DNA of 64,000 bases from Roridomyces roridus. Lineage: Eukaryota > Basidiomycota > Agaricomycetes > Agaricales > Mycenaceae. Made by a program: the position numbers and the translations under genes. Below are positions 42,798 through 51,902 of the stretch, piece after piece (the stretch's first letter is position 1; each line of letters opens with the position of its first letter). The notes under the pieces were generated by a model. It was given only the letters and a program-made list of their open reading frames with translations, did not search any database and was not told the origin of the DNA. Where the stretch lies: assembly GCA_029378245.1 (NCBI GenBank), contig JARKIF010000013.1, forward strand, positions 1,550,001 through 1,614,000, read 5' to 3'.

Positions 42798-44000
42798 CTA
42801 CCATGAAGGTTTCACGACAACATTGATATCCAGCTGTCCGCACAGCCGAGCCAGGGGCATCCCCTCACGAATCATCCCAGCCACGCTCTGCCCAACGCTC
42901 TCCGCTTTCCTTGACACTCGTAGAATCCACCCCACCGTCAAAGTCCTCTCTGACCCGCCCACAGCATCTTCCAACACCGAAAACAGTGTCCCATCATGCT
43001 CAGGAATGCGGGCTAGCTCCTCCGGGGTCCTCGAAGAAACGAACGACAAATGCGTCACAATATCCTTGAGCGCTGGCATAGTGCCCGGCGCAATGAGTGC
43101 GGCTATCGTCTCGGAATCGATAGGGCGGTGGTGAAAGGAAGAGAACAAGAGGTGGAAGTGGATGCTGTGGAGGGCCGGTAGAAGGGGCAGTGGGAGCGGG
43201 AGGCGGGGAAGCTCGCCTTTTGCAGCGATACGAATGCCAGTGGAAAATGGGCGGAATAAAAAGTAGCACGCACCATACACGCAATGAAAGTCGACACGCT
43301 CGAGTGTGTTGGCGGCTGCAGCAAGGAGGGCGGTGGTCCAGGGCTGATCCACAAGAGGGAGCGCGAGGGTTCGTAGATGTGCCAGAAGCGGGGTGATTTC
43401 CGGACGACCCAACCATAGACATAGGTGCTCGAAGGAGCTCTGCAGCTTGAGATAACGGACGGGACTCTGCGACGGAGTTGGTGTGGGTCTCCTCTCGTCG
43501 TCAGTGTCTCGTACAGTAACCGACGCAGTGGATATGCGGGATATGGATCCCAGGAAATAGGACAGCAAAGCGGGTGAGATGTAGTTGTATTCGAGGTTGA
43601 GTTCCTCCAGGCATTGCCGCTCGATGAAATTGACGATGACTGGGTGAATGGGAGCGGGTAGAGGATCACGATCCTTGCTGCGGCTCTTGATCCATTGGCC
43701 ACCGAGTTCCAGTCGCCGTATATTGCGCAGCCTGAGAAGGATATCGTTCAATGTGGTTTCAATCTCGGCGCTGTTTTGAGTCATCAGCGTCAAGGTGGTA
43801 AAATACTCGGCGATGTGGGGTGAGTCGGCGAGGCGGCTAGAGACGAGACCGAATTTTTTTGCGCGGAGCTTCAGAGAGCGGAAGAGGCTCCGCTGGCTTC
43901 TGTATCTGAGGCAGGACGCAGCCAGGGAGCATTCTTTTAGCGTCTCAAAGTCGCAGATGTCGATGATCAAATCGAGTAGATCTTGAGCGAAGACGGACAT
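42798..44000 (-). CDS. F-box/leucine-rich-repeat-like protein, single exon
   Basis: 400 codons without an intron from MSVFAQDLLDLIIDICDFET. The first 60 residues resemble the F-box-like start of basidiomycete 'F-box domain' proteins (LLDLIID...LKECSLAASCLRYRSQRSLF...LKL). The rest has leucine-rich spacing (IRRLELGGQWIKS, CLEELNLEYNYISPALLSYF, LAHLRTLALPLVDQPWTTAL, TLERVDFHCVY, LPALHSIHFHLLFSS). It is not closely related to F-box A/B/C. The role is probably that of an SCF adaptor or plain LRR scaffold; no partner can be inferred. Low sequence complexity in the PLPLPLLPAL stretch. Confidence 0.65.
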   Translation of the reverse strand: MSVFAQDLLDLIIDICDFETLKECSLAASCLRYRSQRSLFRSLKLRAKKFGLVSSRLADSPHIAEYFTTLTLMTQNSAEIETTLNDILLRLRNIRRLELGGQWIKSRSKDRDPLPAPIHPVIVNFIERQCLEELNLEYNYISPALLSYFLGSISRISTASVTVRDTDDERRPTPTPSQSPVRYLKLQSSFEHLCLWLGRPEITPLLAHLRTLALPLVDQPWTTALLAAAANTLERVDFHCVYGACYFLFRPFSTGIRIAAKGELPRLPLPLPLLPALHSIHFHLLFSSFHHRPIDSETIAALIAPGTMPALKDIVTHLSFVSSRTPEELARIPEHDGTLFSVLEDAVGGSERTLTVGWILRVSRKAESVGQSVAGMIREGMPLARLCGQLDINVVVKPSW

Positions 44001-44637
44001 GTCTAATGGATCGAGATCAGTGGTGTCCTTTGTATTCGAAAGAGCTGACCGAGACCTGCGTCGATGGCGTGGCGTAGAAGCAAGTGCAATTGCACCCGAC
44101 CGGCGGGCGCTCGATCAATGATCCGCCGCGCGTTCCGCGACGGGCCCAACTTCTTTTGAACGGTAGAGTTGACGAGTTGCTGGTTACAAGGTCCGACCTC
44201 TGCCACTCAATCTCTTCCTCTGAGCAACCTCTGAGTCCCTGAAGGAAGAACTGCACATGATACATGATGGTTACTTATGTAATTGGACGATTTGCATAGT
44301 TCAACTTTGGTTCAACTTGATTTTCACTGTGGCAGTCTGACAAGTTGCAATTGACCGTCTTCGAGTCGTTCTAAAATTTTGAGCGGTAGCCAAGTTCCAG
44401 CTTTCAAGATTCGTCCGATATCGTAGTTTACGAAGAGAACAGCGGCATTCAAATTTAGCGATGCTGGTGACCCATTATAGGGATGGCTGCAGGCTGCTTG
44501 CTGCTGCAGTATTCCGGTGTCAAGGCCGCCGTTGAAGACAAGAACAAGAAAGCCGATCGGTTGATCAATCGCCTGAAAACGGCACTTTTTCAGCCCGGAG
44601 GAGTTTAAGAAAATGAACTGTGTCTCACTTAGAATGT

Positions 44638-44731
44638 CAACCCGTGGCGGAAGGTCCGCACCCACATGCAATTCAGTTTGAATTCTTTGACCCAGTATGT
44701 GGAGGTCCCGTTCGATTCGGGCACGGGATTG
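44638..44731 (+). ncRNA. tRNA-like element B1 with cloverleaf-like pairing
   Basis: Possible acceptor CAACCCG (44638-44644) with CGGGATTG (44724-44731, one bulged A); A-box/D-arm-like TGGCGGAAGGTCCGC; an anticodon-like stem CCCAC (44661-44665) with GTGGA (44699-44703) enclosing about 33 nt instead of 7; T-arm CCCG-TTCGATT-CGGG (44707-44721); T5 about 20 nt later. The stretch after CCCAC reads ATGCAAT, which would place GCA at the anticodon if the rest were an intron. This is inferred from pairing only; no scanner was run. Confidence 0.45.
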
Positions 44732-44938
44732 TGCCCACGCTACCTCGGAGATTTTTCCTTTTGTTTGGGTTGAGTTTCGATGTAAGTTTGAACCAAATTT
44801 AAACCGACATTGGGGTGTCCGCACAGAAACAACAGCTGCAGTTGATCAATCCCGGCTCGGCATTTTGCGAGCATTTTGATTTTCAAGAGTGTTCAGCCTG
44901 CAGCCTGGAAGGATATCGAGTGCTCTCTATTCGATTGC

Positions 44939-45037
44939 CAACCCGTGTCGGAAGGTCCGCGCCCGCATGCAATTCCAAACTCATTCCCTTCAAGTTCTGG
45001 TATGGCGGAGGTCCCGTTCGATTCGGGCCCGGGATTG
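44939..45037 (+). ncRNA. tRNA-like element B2 with cloverleaf-like pairing
   Basis: Same design as the element at 44638: CAACCCG with CGGGATTG, TGTCGGAAGGTCCGC, anticodon-like CCCGC with GCGGA (a compensatory change from CCCAC/GTGGA), T-arm CCCG-TTCGATT-CGGG at 45013-45027, and T5 then T7 runs about 30-50 nt after the 3' end. The enclosed loop differs in sequence and length from B1. Confidence 0.45.
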
Positions 45038-45229
45038 AATAGTGCCCATTCCACTGCGTCAATTTTTCTGTTATTTTTTTGGTTGAGTTTCGATGTTGAA
45101 CCAAGGTTATCCTATTTGGCGTGTCTGCACAGAAAATACACAGCGAATTCTGGAAAGCAGTTGAAAAGCGGTTGATATCCCGGTCGGCATTTGCAAGTTT
45201 CAGCCCGGAAGAAAATCACCTGCGTCTCA

Positions 45230-45400
45230 GTCCTGCTGTCAAGCCGCATCGCGTACATAAGGTGACCAAGTCCGCACCCGCATGCAATTTTGTCGATGAC
45301 AATCGGCGGTTACAGTGGAGGTCCCGTTCAATCCGGGCGCGGGGCTTTGGGAGGTCGTACCACAAGTGTTGAAATTTTTGTTGAATTCGAGATGGAGCCA
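45230..45400 (+). ncRNA. tRNA-like element B3, more degenerate
   Basis: TGACCAAGTCCGCACCCGC resembles an A-box/D-arm. CCGC can pair with GCGG near 45305. The hairpin CCCG-TTCAATC-CGGG lies at 45323-45337 and T5 about 40 nt later. No acceptor stem is evident. Confidence 0.35.
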
Positions 45401-45456
45401 GGAACGATTTGGGCCAGTATTTCTCTTCCCAAATTGTGTGAAATACAGAGCGAAAC

Positions 45457-46539
45457 CTACAGCTTGGCCTTTGCCAAATCAATCCTCTTGCCCTCATCAT
45501 CCTGCTCCTTCACCCTCAAATCCGGAAACTCGGCCGGCATAATCCTCCTCGGGTTGGCCCCCTCAACAAGATTATACTTGTCGAAATTCGTCACCCCTGC
45601 ATGCCTTTTCAAGAAATCTTCGTCCAGATCCAGAAGTCCGTTGACCACACTCGTGGGCGCAGCGAGCATCGCGAGGATGGCGTCAGAGAAAACGGTCGCT
45701 TTGCGGAGCTCGCGGGGGTCTGCTTTCGATTTCGCGGAGGGTCCGATGGTCGCGGCGGAGGCGAGGGCAGCAGCAGGCCAGATGCTTGTGATGGCCATAT
45801 CCTTTCTGCCTTGCCGTTCAAAGTCCATCGCGAGGCCTGGTTGGAGTTGTCAGAGACGTGAGAATCCTGTGGGCGGAGGAGACATACCCTTGGTCAAGAC
45901 ACTCATCCCGACCTTTCCCATTGCATACGCCGTCTTGCCTCTGAAGAAGCGCGAGTAGATGGGTGGACTGACTACGATAATCCGAGCTTTCCAGCCCTGA
46001 GCTTTAAAGTGCGGCAACGCTGCCTGGATGGTGGCGTACAAACCCTCGGGGTTGACTTTCTGCATCAGCTGAAACCGTTTGAGAGGCGTGTCTTCAATCG
46101 CAGCCCACCAGATTGCGCCAGAGTTGTAGACGAGCACGTCGAGGGAGCCGTATTTCTGTCGGATGTGAGATGTAAATTGAATTGGAGAATACAGACCCAC
46201 CTCAACAGTTCCATCGACCATCCTCTTCACGCTCTCTGCATCCCGGACGTCCACAGCGATGGCATGCGCTTCCCTACCCGCCTCCCGGATCTCCCTTACG
46301 ACGGTGCTGGTGGTAGACTCGTCCGAGTCGGGGTTCGGTGGGAAGGGGGTCACTTTCGATGCGTCCGAGACGCTCTTACCGGTGACCACCACTACGTGAC
46401 TGTTGAGCTGACTGGGAGAAAGGGGGGCTGCTAACGCACCAGCATATCCATTCCGTGCCAGGTCAATGGCAATCTGCCGCCCCATACCCCGCGAGGCGCC
46501 GACAACTAGGGCTACCGGTTTCTTGTTGTTGTGGCTCAT
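45457..46539 (-). CDS. Short-chain dehydrogenase/reductase B (HSDL2-like)
   Basis: Exact structural mirror of the gene at 33662: exons 46539-46440, 46391-46201, 46155-45888 and 45836-45457 (100, 191, 268 and 380 nt), again 312 residues. It keeps GASRGMGRQIA, VYNSGAIWW, VVSPPI and YAMGK. The predicted proteins differ at only about five residues, all in exons 1-2 (for example Pro3 to His, Arg8 to Pro). The last 123 residues are identical. In intron 1 the AAG that precedes the TAG acceptor in copy A is ACG here, so only TAG can be used. No disabling change is visible, so both copies should be functional. It is divergent from F-box B. Confidence 0.86.
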
Positions 46540-46850
46540 CTGAGTGCTGCGAGTGAGTTGGAAGAGGGTCGGTCTGGTAGGTCAGCCCGAGGTCAGGCCG
46601 GACATGCCCGGTGACGACAAGGTGGTGATCGGTGATGCGATTGAACACCGTCAAAATAGTGACAAAGAACGCGACGACGCGTTTGAATTGACCTTGGAGG
46701 AAATGCGTTCAAAACTGAAATTTAGTTGGGAGCCCACCAGACTTCAATTTCCGATAGTTAAGGACGGCCTCGACTTGAAGCTTCCAGAGCACAGGAGAAG
46801 CACTGGAACTGGGATCAAACTTCGAGTCCGGTGTAGTTATTTCTTTTGCG
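46540..46850. promoter_or_regulatory. Shortened shared promoter, arm B
   Basis: Compared with arm A (33234-33661), about 180 bp immediately before and across the F-box start codon are missing. The dehydrogenase-proximal side is kept. An open frame from 46544 runs through this region into F-box B. Confidence 0.45.
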
Positions 46851-49153
46851 ATACTTCTGAGACCTCTCCGTTCTCGAGCTACACCCCATCCACCTCGGCC
46901 TATCTGCTGGTCTGCAAAGACTGGCTTCGTGTCGCCACCCCTCTTCTCTACAACGTCGTCGTTCTCCGATCCAAATCCCAGGCCACTGCTCTCGAAGCAG
47001 CTTTGAAATCCAATCCCGAACTCGGCCCATTCATTAAGAAGCTGAGGCTCGAAGGAGGGTACGGCGCGGCGATGCACATCATCCTAAAGTCCGCGCCCAA
47101 TATCACGGACCTGTTCCTCACACTGTCGATTTGGAGCCCTGATAGCACGACCGGCTTGTGCAAGGGCCTCCCTTTCATCGATCCACATCGCGTGATCCTG
47201 TTCGATCCTTGCAATCGTAACCCACCGAAGAATAAGCACGAGGAGGCAGCGAGGAAGACTTTCTTGTCATGCATTCGTTCTTGGAAGAATTTGGTATTCT
47301 TCTTTTTGTTTCCTTTTCAATTGATACTCAATGTCCTCCAGAGGATATTCGGTTATCCGTACGGAGACAATGCGGGATTCAACACCACTTTCCAACAGAA
47401 TGCGAGCGCACTAAGTCTAGCGCTCGCTGACTCTCAAGTTCATACGGTGCTTCTTAGCTCACAATGCTATAACTTTTCGCCATTCATTTCTAAACTCTGT
47501 ACCATTCCTTCGCTCAAAGTTCTGGAATTTCAACGACCCCTAGATTCCAAATGGGCTGGTCGCACTCTCACAGCGATCAACAACGATCCGCAGCTGAAAA
47601 AGGTGGCCAAGTATACTCGAAGCGGACCAAAGTGAGTGTGCTCGCTACCCATTCGTCTTCCCAGCTCACGTTCTCGCTTAGAGACACTCCTGTCGAGCCT
47701 GATATTTCCCCGTCATTGAACCCCCGGTTCGTCCCCATGGAATCTGCGCCGCAGGAGACCCGAGACGTGGTATGGAAGCGCATACTCTTCTTCGCCATGT
47801 ACGTGGAAGAGCTCCGATCGCCCGAGTTTTCGCGCCGTCCAACCGACACGCATCCTTCCCGCCTTCCGATACTCAGTGTGTCGAAATATTTCAATGTGAG
47901 GCGAAGCTGCTTCTTGTCGATTCACCTCTAACCCTCACCAGCGCATCGGGCTCCCCTATCTCTGGGAATCTCTGCAGCTCACACATTCCAGTGCAGCCGG
48001 AATCCGAGCGCGTTTGGAGCAACGCCCAGATCTCGCTTCATTCATCCTTCGCGTGTACACCCATGTGGAGTATATTGATGCTCACTACGATCGTAATGCC
48101 TCCGACGCGACGCTCAGCATCTGCCGCCACGCAAATCACCTCCAAACCTTTGCTCCACACGCCAAACATCGTTATCTAAGCGTCCCCAGGGAGTTTTTCT
48201 CTCTCCTGGGACAGACCGCCGGCCATTCCTTGCGAGAATTGTTCATTACACTGCGGTCTTCTGCTTCGTCATTCTCGACGGCTCTACTGGAGCCTTTCAC
48301 TGCGCTGCGTGTTTTGGATTTGCATATCTATGCGTATGGCAGTGTGCAGATGGCATCTACGCGTTCAGACGTGCTGGATCAGGTGCACACACTTCACATC
48401 GATGCTGATCTCCTCGAGTTCTTCGCCAGTATCAAGTATGTGACTGCCTCAATATTTTCACCTCATTTGACCCTTCCTCGTTATCAGTTTGGCATCCCTG
48501 CACACGGTTGAATTACCGTTCTATGTTAGACACTCGAATTTGCTCACTGACTTCATGGCGAAACATGGGCCAAAATTGCGGCACCTTACCTTGGATACAA
48601 AACTCTGTAGGCCAGACCACTTTGATCTCAGTTCCTGTCCCAATCTCGTCGAACTGGAGATTCTTGACCATGTGCGTCGTATTCGTTGGATTCGCTCGCT
48701 CATGGGCGCTACTAATACTAGATAGAAATGGGATTTGACTCAACTCTTCTCGAGCACTCCTCACCAGTCGTTGACGAAAATATTTGCCAAAGCCGTTCCA
48801 GAGTACGTTCAACTTTACAATGACCTGACCGACGACAACTCAATTCATCACAACAGCGAAACCTCCATCCTTGACGATCGCAAACTTAGAAGCAAAACCA
48901 AAGCACCTGGCCTCGACTCCGCTACGTTCCCGGCTCTTCGTGAGATTCAAATTTCTGCCAAGGGACTCGTTTGGCCTGTCACCGAGTGCGTTTCATTGCC
49001 ACCATCGCTTTGATATGCGTACTGACTTGAAATACGCCCAGACGAGAGATTTCCAAGAGTAAACTTGTCCCGGTTGCCGAGGCTTTGTTGCAGAAGAATA
49101 TCAAACTGACGAATTCGGAGGGGAAGCCGTGGGTTCCACGGTTGAAGCGCTGA
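46850..49153 (+). pseudogene. F-box-type gene B, lacking the F-box start; truncated or decaying copy
   Basis: Homologous to F-box A from SPFSSYTPSTSAYLLVCKDW onward through LVFLALADSQ-type blocks (ALADSQVHTVLLSS), LCTIPSLKVLEFQRP, SVSKYFN, LPYLWESLQLTHSS, CRHANHLQTFAPH, FMAKHGPKLRHLTLDTKLC and LTNSEGKPWVPRLKR, ending at 49153. Intron positions are conserved and no frameshift is seen. The initiator ATG and the first ~20 residues (LPDEIISEVL...) are deleted with part of the promoter. The frame happens to stay open upstream to an ATG at 46544, which would add about 100 unrelated residues from the old promoter. Either it is a 5'-truncated pseudogene or it encodes a protein without an F-box. Confidence 0.68.
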
Positions 49154-49199
49154 AGGCGGGAGGGATATGCATAGTGATAGTCGAGTTTTCTTGGACCTG

Positions 49200-51100
49200 T
49201 GGGACTCATCCTTTATTTACGTGTGTGTCCAACGAGAACAATTTTGTCCTGTTCATCTGCCACACATTCAAGTTGCGGCGCACAAGGACTAGTAAACCTC
49301 GTCTAATGTTCGAAGAATGGGCAACCTGAAGTGCACGGTTCTCAATTCGTATCCGGCCGCGGAATTCTTGTGGGTTCCTGTGGAAGTACTGCCGCTCGAT
49401 TCGGTATCGATATCAGTCTGTCTCAGTGAGCAAAGAGCGCTGCAAATCCTTTTGATCAAAACCCTTGCATCTGGCATTCTCTCAACACGTTGACATCCAG
49501 CCGTCGTCCTTCGTTCATTTCTTCCAGTTCTCATTTTCAATTCCACGGGGTGAAATGAAGAAGATCTATTCAATTCACGGTTGAACTTGGCCAACGACAC
49601 TTGCTCTTGGGGTGCCGTTTTCAAGAAGACACACCGTGGTCAGCACAACTACTCGTTCGATCCGGGCTTGGCCTCATGTGAAAAGGGAATGAGTTGTTTT
49701 TTCTTTGCGTGCTGAACGGCTTTATATAATTAGTCTCCGATTCGAATCGGTATCAGGTGAATAAATTCACACCCTCTTGTTCAAATTTAAATAATACTTG
49801 TGTCTCTTGTGTCCAATCTTTCAATGCTGCGATCTGAGTTTGTAATTCACTGATTCAGGGCGCTCATTTCCGCCAGTTCTTACATATCTGCGGTTTCAAT
49901 TTTCACAGTTGAAGCGAAATGTATTAATTCACGACTCATGCGCGCCACCAAGAGTACACTTCACCTAGGATTGCCGTGTTCAAAAGAAGACCTGCAGTGG
50001 TCTGCATGCACCTTCATCGCACCACAATGGCAACACTCGTTCGATTCGGGCTTGGTCTCCTACTTGGTGGTCTACGACACGACTTTTGGGGAAATTCATG
50101 ACTCCCGTCGAGTCTAGGGCGTTCATGACCGAGCGTAGGTCTCTGCTTGTGCCCACTGCCGCGTTCTAAATAGGGCTGTTGATGGCCAGGTCTCTGAGGC
50201 GGATGCGATTAATTGGAATGCAAAGGTTACGAACAGCCTAGGCCTGAAGCGGACCGTGACGCTCTACACCTCCCTAGGCCTTTGAACGGAATTCTTGTGG
50301 GTGCCTATGGACTACCGTTCGATTCGGTGTCAGGGGTTGTGGCGGATTAAATTCAGTGTAGAACTTTTTCTTTCACCGGCATGCGATTCGGCATGTGTCC
50401 AGTGTCCTTCAATTCCCAAAACAACTACAGTGTGGACGGGTGGAAGGGACATCAATGGACCTTGGCGATGGGTTGCACATACTTAGTATAATCTGTGATT
50501 ACACCGCACAGATTGCCGTTCGATTCCGGCTTGGTCCTGTACGTAAAATGCGCCATTGGTTTCTTTTTGCGTGTTGCTGAGCACTTGAATTGACGACTTC
50601 AATTCTCGTTGGTTCTTGTTACCTGGATTAGTAGATTCGGTATCAGCTCTTGCGGAGAAAGGGAAGCTAAGGACTTACATACATCTTCTTGATGAAAATC
50701 CTTGTGTCCAACGTTGTTGAGATTCGGACATTCGGACATTGGTTCATTCCCTGCAGTCGCACGAGGTGAAGCAAAGATCAATTAAGGACCGAAGCTCAAG
50801 CTCAAGTCAGACTCATGCGCGTCAGAGGGCAAATATCATTGGGGAAGACCTTGGAGTGGCGGTCTGTACCTTAACTGGACTCGTTTGATTCGGGCTTGGT
50901 CTTTTAAGCGGCCCCAAAGAAAAGATGCTTTTTGTGCCTCTCAAGTCTACAACCACACAGGAAGACCCTTGCAAAGGGCTGCACCTATACCGGGTTGAGT
51001 GCCCCACGAAGATACTCGTTCGATTCGGGTTCAACGTTCAGGGTTGGTTATTGAAGTGGCGCAGGTCTTTTTGTGTGCTGAAAAATTAACGATTGCAGTC
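49200..51100 (+). repeat. Array of tRNA-like (B-box hairpin + oligo-T) elements
   Basis: Plus-strand hairpins at about 49385-49400, 49650-49667, 49736-49751, 50035-50051, 50313-50328, 50514-50530, 50879-50894 and 51014-51030. A shared motif is ACTCG-TTCGATT-CGGGCTTGGTC. Before several is GAAGACC...GTGGTC (50006, 50846 and similar), an A-box/D-loop-like AGTGGT. Near 50457-50537, GGACC can pair with GGTCC around TGGCGATGGGTTGC and the hairpin, giving an ~81-nt tRNA-like outline. A second type has GGAATTCTTGTGGGTGCC before CCGTTCGATTCGGTGTCAGG (49361 and 50289). T5-T6 runs follow most of them. Confidence 0.7.
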
Positions 51101-51902
51101 GAGTCAGGCACGGAGAGATAGGAACGAAGAGCACATGAAGCATTTGAGTTCTATCGAGCGCGTTACTTTAATACACGGTTAGATATGACGAAGAGGTTGA
51201 GTTTGCCAGCGTCGGCTGAAATGAACGGAGATAAGAGCGGCGGGGTGGCGAGTAGCGGGTTGGAGCGGCCGCCGACACCAAGTAAATACCAGTTGAACGT
51301 TGAAGGGCTGCTGGAATGGCTTACCGAGGCCAAGACGCGCGGGTGACGACGTGGCGCGTCTTGGCTTCGATTGCTTTAGCGAACGTGTGATGGAGACGGA
51401 GTGTTGGGGATTACACAGCCCGACAAAAGCGCAGCGGGCTCACTCGGGCTCCTTTGCTGGGGATATGCAGACAGCAGGAATCCAGGGAGGACGCGGCCAA
51501 GGACTTGGCGGTGGTGGCGGAGAACAAGAGGAGCGTAAACACATGCAAAGCCGTGAATAGAAAAGTTATGGAAAAACCGGCTGATGCAGCTCTAATCTTT
51601 CACTACCTCCGTGACTTTTCCTCGGCTTCCCTGCAATACCAACGTCCCTGCCCTCGTGAATCGGGCAAGTACCGTCGGTAACCGGTACGATTACGACTAG
51701 ATAAGCATTCTTGCGGCGTTTCCGAGACTTCTTGCCCTTGGATTAGTTCGCCGTCGAGCGGCCTCATACAATAAAGAAGTGGCGTTAACGTGCGTTAATC
51801 CTGTCCTGCTCCGCTTTACACACCACCTAATCTTGTCACCAGGCATGTGAGCTACTTAGTCTCTCGTCCTGTCTCACATTCCGGACCTAACAGCTTCACA
51901 AG
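51101..51902. other. Intergenic upstream of the APH-like gene
   Basis: No recognised gene or repeat. Plus-strand frames of 75-86 codons near 51300-51680 lack any domain. Confidence 0.4.

Larger units (their letters stand above)
44350..49800. repeat. Arm B of the large inverted segmental duplication
   Basis: Inverted counterpart of 30250-35800. Inner to outer it holds three tRNA-like elements, dehydrogenase B (minus), a shortened shared promoter, F-box B (plus) and the outer repeat flank. Matching blocks include GGCTGCAGGCTGCTTGC near 44483, the tRNA-like elements, and TTCTCATTTTCAATTCCAC near 49527 (arm A: reverse strand near 30500). Confidence 0.8.
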
